A stretch of 64,000 nt of DNA, taken from contig NZ_VTXD01000022.1 of the NCBI RefSeq assembly GCF_013114625.1, positions 1 through 64,000 on the forward strand, in the 5' to 3' direction. Each line of letters opens with the position of its first letter. Within the stretch, counting starts at the first letter, position 1. Position numbers and translations under genes: made by a program. The notes under the pieces were generated by a model that did not search any database, was not told the DNA's origin, and saw only the letters and a list, made by a program, of their open reading frames with translations. This document shows, piece by piece, positions 48,105-57,282 of the stretch. Source of the stretch: Vibrio sp. 99-70-13A1 (lineage in GTDB: Bacteria > Pseudomonadota > Gammaproteobacteria > Enterobacterales > Vibrionaceae).

Positions 48105-48174
48105 TGTCGCTATTGAGACTATGTTGCTATTGAGACTATGTTTGTATTGTTAGCTACGTCGTTATTGCTAGCTA
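48105..48174 (-). repeat. Stop-anchored 17-18 bp x4 degenerate repeat
   Basis: From the metA TAG stop, four successive minus-strand units each begin with TAG: two of 18 bp (TAGCTAGCAATAACGACG, TAGCTAACAATACAAACA) and two of 17 bp (TAGTCTCAATAGCAACA and a copy with one change). They lie between the stop and the terminator. Confidence 0.9.
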
Positions 48175-49113
48175 GTCATCTTTTGTGAAGTTCTCTTCGC
48201 TAAACTTATCAAGGTCATAAGGTGTTTGTTGGTATACACAGTAATTTAGCCAGTTTGAGAACAGCAGGTGACCGTGACTACGCCAACTTGCGACTGGCTT
48301 ATTGTCGGGGTTGTTATTCGGGTAATAGTTAATAGGGATGATAGGTTCCATACCTTCCCCAAGATCTCGAATGTATTCATTGTGTAGGGTGTGAGCGTCA
48401 TACTCAGGGTGACCTGTTACAAATACATTACGTTTATCTTTCGTAGCCGCTAAATACACTCCCGCATCATCAGATGTAGCCAGAATATCTAAGTCCGTAT
48501 GCTCAGCAAGAAATTCAGACGAGAAGTCAGCGTAACGAGAATGAGGCGCTAAGAAAGTGTCATCAAATCCGCGTAGAACAGGGTGATAAGGCTGGTGGAT
48601 TTTATGATGATATACACCCGACAACTTTTCTTTTCGCGTACGTTTTGGTAAATCGTAAAGCAATTTCAAGCCAGCTTGCGCAGCCCAGCAAACATAAAGC
48701 GTTGAGGTAACGTGCTTATTCGCCCAATTCATGATGGTTTGTAGATGTTCCCAATAAATCACATCTTCAAATTGAACCAAACCAAGCGGGGCACCAGTAA
48801 TGATCAACCCATCAAAGTTTCGTCCTTTTACCATTTCAAACTGGCGGTAAAAGTTATCTAAGTGTTCTGTTGGTGTGTTCTTGCTTGCGCGGTCATCAAT
48901 TCGAAGCAGTTCAATATCAACTTGCAGTGGGCTGTTAGATAAAAGGCGTAAGAATTGAGTTTCAGCTTCAATTTTCTTAGGCATCAAATTTAAGATCAAC
49001 ACTCTCAGTGGACGGATTTCCTGAGTTGATGCTCTTGAAACAGGCATTACGAAGATGTTTTCTTCGCGAAGAACATCGGATGCTGGTAGTTGATCTGGAA
49101 TACGAATAGGCAC
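48172..49113 (-). CDS. metA: Homoserine O-succinyltransferase
   Basis: A 313-residue enzyme that activates homoserine for methionine synthesis. The acyl-carrying Cys lies in [10 protein letters not shown] (near residue 142) and the catalytic His/Glu in [12 protein letters not shown]. The start codon is GTG with GGGAG seven bases upstream. A MetJ-type box lies about 20 bp before it. The stop codon opens a 17-18 bp repeat. It is monocistronic. Confidence 0.95.
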   Translation of the reverse strand: MPIRIPDQLPASDVLREENIFVMPVSRASTQEIRPLRVLILNLMPKKIEAETQFLRLLSNSPLQVDIELLRIDDRASKNTPTEHLDNFYRQFEMVKGRNFDGLIITGAPLGLVQFEDVIYWEHLQTIMNWANKHVTSTLYVCWAAQAGLKLLYDLPKRTRKEKLSGVYHHKIHQPYHPVLRGFDDTFLAPHSRYADFSSEFLAEHTDLDILATSDDAGVYLAATKDKRNVFVTGHPEYDAHTLHNEYIRDLGEGMEPIIPINYYPNNNPDNKPVASWRSHGHLLFSNWLNYCVYQQTPYDLDKFSEENFTKDD

Positions 49114-49130
49114 AGCTTTCTCCCTAAGCT

Positions 49131-49154
49131 AGATATTTAGACGTCTATACTTCT
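49131..49154. promoter_or_regulatory. MetJ operator (Met boxes) upstream of metA
   Basis: A perfect Met box AGACGTCT at 49139-49146 has an imperfect 8-bp box on each side in register: AGATATTT at 49131-49138, and ATACTTCT at 49147-49154 with 6 of 8 matches. Tandem 8-bp boxes are the binding mode of the methionine repressor MetJ. Confidence 0.85.
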
Positions 49155-49373
49155 GAACTTATCGCATATTGATCTCTATGTCGATATAGAATTACATTGA
49201 GATCACATTTCTTTCATATCTAGACCGCTGTTAGTAAGTAAATTGAAGCTAGGTATTCGGTTGAGCTTGTCATCTAAGTATTTGCTAGATGGACTAAATG
49301 TAGGTAATCAAAGTAAGAAAAATAAGACGAGCTGCGTTAATATTGCTGTGGGTATAACGGAAATAGAGTTTTC

Positions 49374-49763
49374 ATGGTGAAACTGATACTTATTAGGGGG
49401 CTTCCTGGTTCAGGAAAGTCAACGAAAGCTAAACAGTATGTCGCGACGCAGCCAAACCAAACGAAACATGTTGAAGCCGATATGTTCTTTGTTGGAGACG
49501 ACGGTCAATATAGTTTTGATGCCAGTCAGATCTCTGATGCTCACGGTTGGTGCCAAGACACAGCTGAAAATTGGCTAAAAAGTGGTTTCGATGTTGTGGT
49601 TTCAAATACATTTGTGAAGCAATGGGAAATGAAGTTTTATAGGCAATTGGCGTTAAAATACAAAGCTGAATTGGTCATAGAGACTTGCCGTGAACAGTAT
49701 CAAAATATTCATGGTGTTGAGGACTCCGTCATTAAACGTATGAAGCGCGATTGGCAAGAATAG
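49374..49763 (+). CDS. Small P-loop ATPase/kinase-like protein
   Basis: A 129-residue protein with Walker A GLPGSGKST at residues 9-17 and the pattern HVEADMFF, then FDVVVSNTF. It resembles the kinase-like P-loop domain found in N4BP2 and polynucleotide-kinase relatives and in phage proteins. The substrate, nucleic acid end or small molecule, is unknown. It is followed 26 bp later by the DUF3859 gene. Confidence 0.8.
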   Translation: MVKLILIRGLPGSGKSTKAKQYVATQPNQTKHVEADMFFVGDDGQYSFDASQISDAHGWCQDTAENWLKSGFDVVVSNTFVKQWEMKFYRQLALKYKAELVIETCREQYQNIHGVEDSVIKRMKRDWQE

Positions 49764-49789
49764 CAAGGCAAGACAAGGTAGAGAGAAAC

Positions 49790-50212
49790 ATGGCAAAACG
49801 TTCAGTCATTGTTGATATGACTTCTTACGGTGTTTACACAAAGTGGGATTCCCGTTCTAAACAGTTACCGAAAATTCAAGAATTCACGACTCAAGTGGAT
49901 GCAGAGATTGATGTTGAATTTGGCTACATTATCAACATTAAAAAAGCGAAAGGTGAGAAAATTCGTTACTGCATTTACCATCCCAACATTACCACTGAAG
50001 ATGGCGAAATTCTTGAACCATTCGATGGTGAAGAATACGTTGGCAATAATGATTGGGATTTTTATCTTGGTGATACGATTTGGGAACCGATTTCGAATAA
50101 AACCGGGAAATGGCGTATGACCATAGAGTTGCAAGGTAAGATCATTGCGGATAAGACCTTTGATCTCATTGCAAAAGATGAAGCCCAATTTTGGAAGCGC
50201 CGAGGTTTTTAG
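49790..50212 (+). CDS. DUF3859 protein
   Basis: A 140-residue protein matching DUF3859, with a beta-rich pattern (VDMTSYGVYTKWDSRS, then GTWRMTIELQ-like KWRMTIELQGKIIADKTF). There is no signal peptide. A longer frame exists, but AGAGAG precedes the ATG at 49790. Function is unknown. It is probably cotranscribed with the P-loop gene and ends at a strong terminator. Confidence 0.82.
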   Translation: MAKRSVIVDMTSYGVYTKWDSRSKQLPKIQEFTTQVDAEIDVEFGYIINIKKAKGEKIRYCIYHPNITTEDGEILEPFDGEEYVGNNDWDFYLGDTIWEPISNKTGKWRMTIELQGKIIADKTFDLIAKDEAQFWKRRGF

Positions 50213-50235
50213 CCTTATCTACTTTACCTTTACTT

Positions 50236-50255
50236 AGTTAATAGTTAATAGTTAG
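50236..50255. repeat. Heptamer AGTTAAT x2.9
   Basis: A short heptamer array lies 23 bp after the DUF3859 stop and before the terminator. The unit contains TAA and TAG in overlapping frames. Confidence 0.75.
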
Positions 50256-50274
50256 CCTGATTATCCGTGAATAT

Positions 50275-50305
50275 AAAAAGCCGAACTGTTTGATTTCGGC
50301 TTTTT
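50275..50305. terminator. Terminator between convergent genes
   Basis: AAAAAGCCGAA (50275-50285) pairs with TTCGGCTTTTT (50295-50305) around a 9-base loop. Confidence 0.9.
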
Positions 50306-50363
50306 TATTGTAAGAAACGTGGCGAGTTATTGAAGTCGCCACGAATTCATATCAAGACTTAAA

Positions 50364-51470
50364 TTAGTTAGTTACGTATGAAATAACAAATTCAGTGATA
50401 GAAACCATGTCTTTCACAGCAATGTATTCTTCAGTCGTGTGGACTTTAGCCATACCAGTAGATAGGTTTACAGTAGTAAGACCTTTTGCATTGAAGTTAT
50501 TCGCATCACTACCACCACCAGTACGTTTTGTATTCGCCGTGATGCCTAATTTTTCAAACGCAGATTTAATAGCAGTAATGTGTTTATGGTCATCTTCGAT
50601 AACGAAAGCATCATAAGCGCGAGTAGATTCAATTTCGACTTCTGCACCAAACTGCTTCGCACTTGCTTCGAAAGTTTCAATCATGTGATTAACTTGATTA
50701 GTTAACTTCTCACCATTTAGAGAACGCGCTTCCGCCACAACTTTGATTTCAGGCATGACGATATTCGTTGCTTGTCCACCTTCAACAATCCCAACGTTTG
50801 CTGTTGTTTCTTCGTCAATACGAAGTAGGTTCATTTTTGTGATGGCGTCTGCAGCCACTTGGATAGCACTGATGCCTTCTTCAGGCGCAAGACCAGCATG
50901 CGCAGGGCGTCCTTTAATTGTCGCAACGATTTTTTGTTGACCAGGAGCGGCATTTACAATCGTGCCAATAGGACCGCCAGTATCTAAAACAATAGCGTGT
51001 TCAGATTGAATGAATGACATGTCGAAGTTTAAAGAGCCAAATAAGCCGCCTTCTTCAAATACAGTGAAAGCAATCTCAATCGTGTTGTGCTCTAGACCTT
51101 CGGCTTTAATGCAGCGAACCGCTTCCATTATTGCTGCAATGCCAGATTTGTCATCACCACCAAGGATAGTGTTACCTTTCGAGCGGATAATGCCATCTTC
51201 AATGATAGGTTCAATACCAATACCCGGGGTGACGGTATCCATGTGGCAACTGAAAACAGTGCTACCTTCAAGAGAACCTTCAAGCTTCGCATAGATGTTA
51301 AAACCATTTGAAACTTCAGCCGGTACTGCCAGTTTATGTACTTCAAAACCAAGTGCTCCTAGCTGTTCAGCTAATGTCTCGGCAATGGCTTTTTCATTGC
51401 GAGATTCGCTGTCAATTTTTACAAGATCGCAAAAATGCTCAACTAGGCGTTGTGCGTTAACTTTGGTCAT
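50364..51470 (-). CDS. M20-family peptidase (PepT-like)
   Basis: A 368-residue zinc aminopeptidase of the M20/M25/M40 group. Metal-site motifs are FSCHMDTVTPG (His, Asp), GGDDKSGIAAIM (bridging Asp), VFEEGGLFGS (catalytic Glu pair) and LDTGG. A dimerisation lid domain sits in the middle (GRPAHAGLAPEEG). It resembles PepT-like tripeptidases, but the exact substrate is unknown. It is monocistronic and convergent with the DUF3859 gene. Confidence 0.9.
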   Translation of the reverse strand: MTKVNAQRLVEHFCDLVKIDSESRNEKAIAETLAEQLGALGFEVHKLAVPAEVSNGFNIYAKLEGSLEGSTVFSCHMDTVTPGIGIEPIIEDGIIRSKGNTILGGDDKSGIAAIMEAVRCIKAEGLEHNTIEIAFTVFEEGGLFGSLNFDMSFIQSEHAIVLDTGGPIGTIVNAAPGQQKIVATIKGRPAHAGLAPEEGISAIQVAADAITKMNLLRIDEETTANVGIVEGGQATNIVMPEIKVVAEARSLNGEKLTNQVNHMIETFEASAKQFGAEVEIESTRAYDAFVIEDDHKHITAIKSAFEKLGITANTKRTGGGSDANNFNAKGLTTVNLSTGMAKVHTTEEYIAVKDMVSITEFVISYVTN

Positions 51471-51770
51471 TATTAAACTCTCATTATGTCTGCACCTATA
51501 AGAAATAGGCGCAGTGTAGGAACAGGAAATCCAATATAACGCTAATGAACTAGTAGATTGCCTGAGTTAAATCAAAAAAAGCATATGATTGTGCTAAAAA
51601 ATGCAGAGTAATTTGAAACATTCTATTTATTGATTGATCGCGACATTAAATGATTATCGAGAGATATTGATTTGATATGGAAGTGTTGTAGAAAGACGTC
51701 AAAATTCAATTTCATTTTGTAGTCTATGATTTTCTCTAAAAAGTTTGAGTGTTTTACAGTAGTAAATCTT

Positions 51771-51792
51771 CTTGTACATAAACAAGTACAAG
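51771..51792. promoter_or_regulatory. Inverted repeat CTTGTAC-N8-GTACAAG
   Basis: Two perfect 7-bp arms with an 8-bp spacer give half-site centres 15 bp apart. It is a plausible operator for an unidentified dimeric regulator. Confidence 0.5.
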
Positions 51793-51847
51793 CTGCTACA
51801 AAGTTAACTCTTTGATTAATCTATTTAATGCTAAAAACCGGAGTAAA

Positions 51848-51865
51848 TGTAACTTTAAATTTACG
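51848..51865. promoter_or_regulatory. Candidate TyrR box
   Basis: TGTAAC-N6-TTTACG matches the TyrR consensus TGTAAA-N6-TTTACA at 10 of 12 defined positions. It lies about 206 bp before the hppD start. TyrR control of tyrosine catabolism would be logical. Confidence 0.55.
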
Positions 51866-52071
51866 TTAAATATTTGTTAAATTTGGTTTTTGTATTTCCT
51901 CTCTTAATATTCCCAATCCCATCATTTTGAGCCAAGTTAGAACTACCTAATGTAAAGCGCTAATTGATTGAAAACTTATCAAGTTGTAGCTCGCTATATT
52001 GAAACATCAGTTTTATGCGCGAGGAAGCTTTCAATAGAAAACTAATAATGAACAGTCTAAGGGAGTAGAAC

Positions 52072-53145
52072 ATGTCCACGATATTTAACCCACTAGGTAC
52101 AGATGGCTTTGAGTTTGTTGAATATACAGCCGCAAATTCGGAAGGGATAGAACAGCTTAAAGGGTTATTTGGTGATCTAGGTTTTGCTGAGATAGCTCAG
52201 CATCGCTCGAAAAAAGCATGGCTATATCGTCAAGGGGATGTGAATTTCATTGTTAACGCCGAACCTCACAGCCAAGCTGAGGCTTTTGCTGCTCTTCATG
52301 GACCTTCAGTATGTGGTATGGCTTTTCGCGTAACAGATGCAAAAGTTGCTCTTGACCATGCAAAAGAAAATGGTGGGCGAGAATACCAAACTCAAGTAGG
52401 ACCAATGGAGCTGAGTATCCCTGCTATCTATGGCATTGGTGACAGCCTTCTTTACTTTGTCGACCGATACGGTTCACAAGACATCTATGACGTTGATTTT
52501 TGTCTTTACGACGATGCAAAACAACGAATGGAAAAGAAAGATGTTGGTCTCTTTGAAATTGATCACCTCACGCATAATGTGAAGCAAGGAAACATGGACG
52601 TTTGGTCCGGTTTCTATGAACGCATTGGTAACTTCCGTGAGATTCGTTACTTTGACATTGAAGGCAAATTGACCGGGTTAGTTAGCCGTGCAATGACCGC
52701 GCCATGTGGCAAAATCCGCATCCCAATTAATGAATCTTCAGACGATAAATCACAAATAGAAGAGTTCATCCGTGAATACAAAGGTGAAGGCATCCAGCAT
52801 ATTGCGATGTCGACCAATGATATTTACAAAACTGTACAGACACTTCGTAAGCGTGGCATGGACTTTATGCCAACGCCAGATACCTATTATGAAAAGCTTG
52901 ATGGCCGCGTTCCTGGGCACGGAGAAAATAAGGCGGAGTTACAAGATTTACGTATTCTTCTTGATGGTGCTCCAACAAAAGATGGCATTTTATTGCAGAT
53001 ATTTACTCAAACCGTAATCGGCCCGGTTTTCTTTGAGATTATTCAGCGTAAAGGTAACGAAGGGTTTGGTGAAGGTAACTTCAAAGCTCTGTTTGAATCG
53101 ATTGAAGAAGACCAAATAAGACGAGGAGTGTTAAGCGATGCGTAA
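52072..53145 (+). CDS. hppD: 4-hydroxyphenylpyruvate dioxygenase
   Basis: A 357-residue Fe(II) dioxygenase that converts 4-hydroxyphenylpyruvate to homogentisate. The iron ligands are recognisable as His in IDHLTHNV, His in GIQHIAMST and Glu in GPVFFEIIQRKG. It is the first gene of the operon, with GGGAG before the ATG. It overlaps hmgA by eight bases. Homogentisate can oxidise to pyomelanin if the next step fails. Confidence 0.96.
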   Translation: MSTIFNPLGTDGFEFVEYTAANSEGIEQLKGLFGDLGFAEIAQHRSKKAWLYRQGDVNFIVNAEPHSQAEAFAALHGPSVCGMAFRVTDAKVALDHAKENGGREYQTQVGPMELSIPAIYGIGDSLLYFVDRYGSQDIYDVDFCLYDDAKQRMEKKDVGLFEIDHLTHNVKQGNMDVWSGFYERIGNFREIRYFDIEGKLTGLVSRAMTAPCGKIRIPINESSDDKSQIEEFIREYKGEGIQHIAMSTNDIYKTVQTLRKRGMDFMPTPDTYYEKLDGRVPGHGENKAELQDLRILLDGAPTKDGILLQIFTQTVIGPVFFEIIQRKGNEGFGEGNFKALFESIEEDQIRRGVLSDA

Positions 53146-54268
53146 AGCCATCTCTTACCCTCATAAAGAAGGTGTGTGCTCTAAACAAGCACATGCTGAC
53201 TTTCCTGAAGGGGCGATCTTTGAACGAGAAGCGGGCAGAAGTGGCTTTTTTGGTCCTGCTGCACACTTCCATCATCAACATGCTCCAACAGGATGGAGCG
53301 AGTGGGAAGGTGAACTTAAGCCAAGGGCATTTGATTGTAATTTAGTAGAAAGCGCTAAACAGCTATCACCTTGGCTGGTTCCTAATTTGCTCGAAAACAG
53401 TGACTGTAAAGTGAAGATCTGGAAAATTTCAGACAATATGGAGTTTCTAGTAAGAAACGCAGATGGTGATGAATTACTTTTTATCCACCAAGGCAAAGCC
53501 GAGCTGTTTAGTGACTACGGTCATTTAACCGTAGAAGAGGGGGATTATGTATTGATCCCTCGCTCGACATCTTGGCGAGTAGAAGTACAAGAGCCGCTAT
53601 TTGTGTTGATGATAGAAACGACAGACAGTGCCTACTCACTTCCAGAAAAAGGCATAGTGGGGAATCATGCCGTTTTTGATCCTGCTGTTTTAGAAGTACC
53701 AAGCATTAACGAGCACTTTAAGGCGCAGTATTCGGAAAAGACCACTCAAGTTCATGTGAAGCGACATAATAAAATAAGCGTTATTACTTACCCATTCAAC
53801 CCGCTTGATGCGATTGGTTGGCATGGTGATTTGTCAGTCGTGAAACTGAATTGGCGTGATATTCGTCCGTTGATGTCTCACCGTTACCATCTTCCTCCTT
53901 CCGCACATACCACTTTTGTTGGTGGCAACTTTGTTGTTTGTACTTTCGTACCTCGCCCAATTGAAAGTGACCCGGGTGCGTTAAAAGTGCCGTTTTACCA
54001 TAACAATGATGATTACGATGAAGTGCTTTTTTATCATGCGGGTGATTTCTTCAGCCGAGACAATATTGAAGCGGGCATGGTGACATTCCACCCTGCTGGT
54101 TTTACTCACGGTCCTCACCCGAAAGCTTTTAAAGCAGGGCAAGAATATAAGAAGAAATTTACAGACGAAGTAGCGGTGATGATAGATACACGTCATGCTC
54201 TGACACTAACGGAAGACGCGGCAAAAGCTGAAAATGAAGCGTATGTGTATAGCTGGCAAGAAAAATAG
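53138..54268 (+). CDS. hmgA: Homogentisate 1,2-dioxygenase
   Basis: A 376-residue cupin-fold dioxygenase that cleaves the homogentisate ring to maleylacetoacetate. It has the conserved N-terminal HHQHAPTGWSEWEGEL and the metal/substrate region HRYHLPPSAHTTFVGG through FTHGPHP. AGGAG lies inside the hppD end before its ATG. It is the second gene of the operon. Confidence 0.93.
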   Translation: MRKAISYPHKEGVCSKQAHADFPEGAIFEREAGRSGFFGPAAHFHHQHAPTGWSEWEGELKPRAFDCNLVESAKQLSPWLVPNLLENSDCKVKIWKISDNMEFLVRNADGDELLFIHQGKAELFSDYGHLTVEEGDYVLIPRSTSWRVEVQEPLFVLMIETTDSAYSLPEKGIVGNHAVFDPAVLEVPSINEHFKAQYSEKTTQVHVKRHNKISVITYPFNPLDAIGWHGDLSVVKLNWRDIRPLMSHRYHLPPSAHTTFVGGNFVVCTFVPRPIESDPGALKVPFYHNNDDYDEVLFYHAGDFFSRDNIEAGMVTFHPAGFTHGPHPKAFKAGQEYKKKFTDEVAVMIDTRHALTLTEDAAKAENEAYVYSWQEK

Positions 54269-54347
54269 ACTTTAGGGTTTCTAAAGCTATTAAAGCTGTA
54301 AATAAAACTGGCTTGGAAAGGTATACACAGTTGAGCAAGGAAAGATT

Positions 54348-55364
54348 ATGAAGTTAGCAACGTTAAAAAATAATACTCGCGATGGTCGCCTGGCTGTCGT
54401 CTCAAAAGACTTATCTCGATATGTGTTAGTTGAACATATAGCCCTTACGATGCAGCAAGCATTGGATAATTGGGATTCAGTGGTCGTTGAACTTGAAGCA
54501 ACATACCAAAGCTTAAATCGTCAACAGCTTGAACAAGCATTGCAATTTGATGAGAGCTTATGTCATTCACCACTGCCTAGAGCATACCAATGGGCGGACG
54601 GCTCAGCTTATGTGAATCACGTAGAGTTGGTCCGTAAAGCTCGTGGTGCAGAAATTCCTGAAAGCTTTTGGCATGATCCTTTGATGTATCAAGGAGGCTC
54701 AGATTCATTTATTGGACCCACTGATGACATTGAAATGGCAGACGAATCTTGGGGAATAGATTTCGAAGGAGAAGTCGCCATTGTGACCGGTGATGTACCC
54801 ATGGGTGAGAAGTCATCTGATTGTTTACAGCACATTCGTTTATTAATGTTGGTGAATGATGTGTCTTTAAGAGGGCTCATTCCTGGAGAATTGGCTAAAG
54901 GGTTTGGTTTTTTCCAGTCTAAACCGTCTTCTGCTTTTTCACCTGTAGCAGTTACGCCAGATGAATTATCAGATAACTGGTTAGATGGAAAAGTGACTTT
55001 GCCTTTGGTTTCAACGTATAACGACCAATTGTTTGGTCAGCCAAATGCAGGCGTTGATATGACGTTTAGCTTCACAGAGCTGGTGGCTCACGCTGCGAAG
55101 ACTCGTCCACTAAGTGCAGGTGCTGTCATTGGCTCTGGAACAGTTTCAAACAAGCAAGGAACAGACTTTGGGACTTCTATTGAAGAAGGTGGTGTAGGTT
55201 ACTCATGCATTGCTGAAGTGCGGATGATTGAAACCATACGAGACGGAAAACCAACAACCAATTTTATGAAGTTTGGTGACACAATAAAACTTGAGATGAA
55301 CGATAGTAATGGTGAGTCAATTTTTGGTTCGATAAGCCAAAAGGTTGTGAGATATGAGCGATAA
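54348..55364 (+). CDS. fahA: Fumarylacetoacetate hydrolase family protein
   Basis: A 338-residue enzyme with the FAH-fold metal motif DFEGEVAIV near residue 142 and upstream YVNHVELVRKARG. It hydrolyses fumarylacetoacetate to fumarate and acetoacetate. It is the third gene of the operon, 79 bp after hmgA, and it overlaps maiA by 11 bases. Confidence 0.93.
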   Translation: MKLATLKNNTRDGRLAVVSKDLSRYVLVEHIALTMQQALDNWDSVVVELEATYQSLNRQQLEQALQFDESLCHSPLPRAYQWADGSAYVNHVELVRKARGAEIPESFWHDPLMYQGGSDSFIGPTDDIEMADESWGIDFEGEVAIVTGDVPMGEKSSDCLQHIRLLMLVNDVSLRGLIPGELAKGFGFFQSKPSSAFSPVAVTPDELSDNWLDGKVTLPLVSTYNDQLFGQPNAGVDMTFSFTELVAHAAKTRPLSAGAVIGSGTVSNKQGTDFGTSIEEGGVGYSCIAEVRMIETIRDGKPTTNFMKFGDTIKLEMNDSNGESIFGSISQKVVRYER

Positions 55365-56205
55365 GGTTGTTAATGGCGTACAAGGTCAAGCTAATGACTT
55401 TCAAGTTCAAGCTAATAATCAGGGGTTGACGCTGTACGGTTATTGGCGATCCTCAGCGGCATACCGCGTTCGAATTGCATTGAACTTGAAAGGGATAGAT
55501 TACCAATATGTTCCTGTCCATTTAGTAAAAGATGGAGGTCAACAGCATAGCGAAGGCTACCATCAACTGAACCCTTCTGAGCTGGTTCCAACTCTTGTTC
55601 ATGATGGCTTCGTACTCAGCCAATCAATGGCAATCATCGATTATTTAGAAAGCTTAAATGCCGATGTCCCACTCTTACCTGAGTTTGAGGAGCTTCAGTT
55701 AGAAGAGCAGCAGTCAAAAGAGCTTCGTTGGTTAGTACAATCTATCGCGCAAGATATCTCTATGGATATTCATCCGCTCAACAATTTACGTGTTTTACAG
55801 TATCTAAAAGGTGAATTGGGGTGTACTGAAGATCAAGCAAACAAATGGTATCAGCATTGGATAGTGACTGGTTTTCAATCAATAGAGGAAAAGCTAGAAA
55901 GGCTTGATAACATACACATTAAACATAAGCTAAGTATCAAACATGACCACCGTATTAAACATGGTCAATGTATTAAGCATGATCAACAACCAGATAATAA
56001 CTCTGAAGGAAAAGTTCCAGCTTATGCATTAGGAGCACAACCTTCACTGATTGATGTATGTTTAATTCCTCAGGTTTACAATGCACTTCGCTTTGAGGTT
56101 GATATGTCAGCTTATCCAAAGATCATGTCTATCTATGAATATGCCAATACCCAGCCCGCATTCATTTCAGCTTTACCTGAAAACCAAAGCGATGCTCTTA
56201 ACTAG
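55354..56205 (+). CDS. maiA: Maleylacetoacetate isomerase (zeta-class GST)
   Basis: A 283-residue glutathione-dependent isomerase making fumarylacetoacetate; usual length is about 215. The zeta-GST motif LYGYWRSSAAYRVRIALNLK is intact but starts near residue 27, after an N-terminal extension that contains two related QxQAN segments. A second extra segment of four hexapeptides ending IKH (about residues 186-209) lies in the helical C-terminal domain. Both look like repeat expansions. It is the last gene of the operon, followed by a terminator. Confidence 0.93.
   Translation: MSDKVVNGVQGQANDFQVQANNQGLTLYGYWRSSAAYRVRIALNLKGIDYQYVPVHLVKDGGQQHSEGYHQLNPSELVPTLVHDGFVLSQSMAIIDYLESLNADVPLLPEFEELQLEEQQSKELRWLVQSIAQDISMDIHPLNNLRVLQYLKGELGCTEDQANKWYQHWIVTGFQSIEEKLERLDNIHIKHKLSIKHDHRIKHGQCIKHDQQPDNNSEGKVPAYALGAQPSLIDVCLIPQVYNALRFEVDMSAYPKIMSIYEYANTQPAFISALPENQSDALN
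55909..55980 (+). repeat. In-frame 18-bp x4 repeat inside maiA
   Basis: Four 18-bp units encode NIHIKH, KLSIKH, DHRIKH and GQCIKH. They keep the frame and sit in a loop of the helical domain. Confidence 0.92.
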
Positions 56206-56227
56206 AAACGTGAATAAAAGATACGCT

Positions 56228-56258
56228 AAATAAAGCACCGTTCTCAGGTGCTTTATTT
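56228..56258 (+). terminator. Terminator of the hppD-hmgA-fahA-maiA operon
   Basis: A perfect 12-bp stem (56228-56239 with 56247-56258) has a 7-base loop and T-rich sequence after it. Confidence 0.9.
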
Positions 56259-56406
56259 TATTCCCCTCAGTAGATTGGATTGTGATACGGAATGATTATC
56301 TAGATTCAAAAATCAGCTGAAGCTTTATGATTTACCTTAATTAAGTAGACGTATATCACATTCACTCCTAAGTTTAATTTATGTAATTAACATTAGGAGC
56401 GGTCCA

Positions 56407-57171
56407 ATGAATAGTAAGAGTGGTCTCTATCTGATACTTGCTACTTTTTGTTCATCACCTGTACTTTCTAAAAGCCTGTCCGAATTAACGTATTTGAGTG
56501 AAGAGTACCCTCCCTATAATTTCAGTGAAGAAGGTCTGGTAAAAGGTATTGCCGTTGACTTGCTCATTGCTGCCTCAGATGAAGCGAACGAAAGAGTAAT
56601 GGGAAATGACATTGCGCTCCAACCTTGGGCTAGGGCATATCGTTCAACACTCATTAAGTCTGACACAGTGCTATTTTCAACGACTCGGACAGAATTAAGA
56701 GAAGACTTGTTTTATTGGGTTGGTCCGATTGCAACCACTCGAATTGTGGTTTTAGCTAAAAAAGTGAATCAAATTGTTATTAATTCTCCAAGTGACCTTG
56801 CTCAATACCGTATTGGGGTAATTCGAGATGACGTTGGAGAGCAATTGCTTTTGGAAGCTGGAGTGCCAAGAGACTCCATTATGGAAAGTTTTCATGCTGA
56901 AAATATTGCTCAACAGATTCAAAAAGGGCGAATTGATTTGTGGGCTTATGAAGAAAATGTCGCGAAGTGGTGGATATCTACGGCTGGCTATAAAGCTTCA
57001 GCTTATGAAGCTGTGCATGTATTGCAAGAAGGTGAGTTGTATTACGCGATTAACAAAAATACAGAAGTTGCGACCGTAGAACGGCTTCAAAAGTCGATTG
57101 ATACAATTCGTACTACGGACAATGAAGATGGCGTGAACCATTTTGAGGTGATTCTAAATCGGTATAAATAG
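56407..57171 (+). CDS. Periplasmic solute-binding protein (SBP_bac_3 type)
   Basis: A 254-residue exported protein (signal peptide about 1-21) with the family-3 amino-acid-binding pattern YLSEEYPPYNFSEEGLVKGIAVDLL at the start of the mature part. No transporter genes are adjacent, so it may work as an orphan sensor or with a distant partner. AGGAG precedes the ATG. Ligand unknown. Confidence 0.85.
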   Translation: MNSKSGLYLILATFCSSPVLSKSLSELTYLSEEYPPYNFSEEGLVKGIAVDLLIAASDEANERVMGNDIALQPWARAYRSTLIKSDTVLFSTTRTELREDLFYWVGPIATTRIVVLAKKVNQIVINSPSDLAQYRIGVIRDDVGEQLLLEAGVPRDSIMESFHAENIAQQIQKGRIDLWAYEENVAKWWISTAGYKASAYEAVHVLQEGELYYAINKNTEVATVERLQKSIDTIRTTDNEDGVNHFEVILNRYK

Positions 57172-57222
57172 AATCCTGTGCTTGAGACCTTCAGTTTTAA
57201 AGAGTTAAAAAAGGAAGTAAAA

Positions 57223-57272
57223 AAGTTATTCTGATCATTGCTGTGCTTAACAGTACTAGATAAGAATAACTT
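57223..57272 (-). terminator. Terminator of the small Cys protein gene
   Basis: AAGTTATTCT (57223-57232) and AGAATAACTT (57263-57272) pair around a 30-base loop. On the minus strand a T run follows. Confidence 0.6.
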
Positions 57273-57282
57273 CTAACGTTCT

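Larger units (their letters stand above)
51471..52071. other. 600-bp regulatory interval before hppD
   Basis: No gene is seen. The interval is AT-rich and holds an inverted repeat CTTGTAC-N8-GTACAAG (51771-51792) and a TyrR-like box (51848-51865). It probably contains the promoters of both divergent transcripts. Confidence 0.6.
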
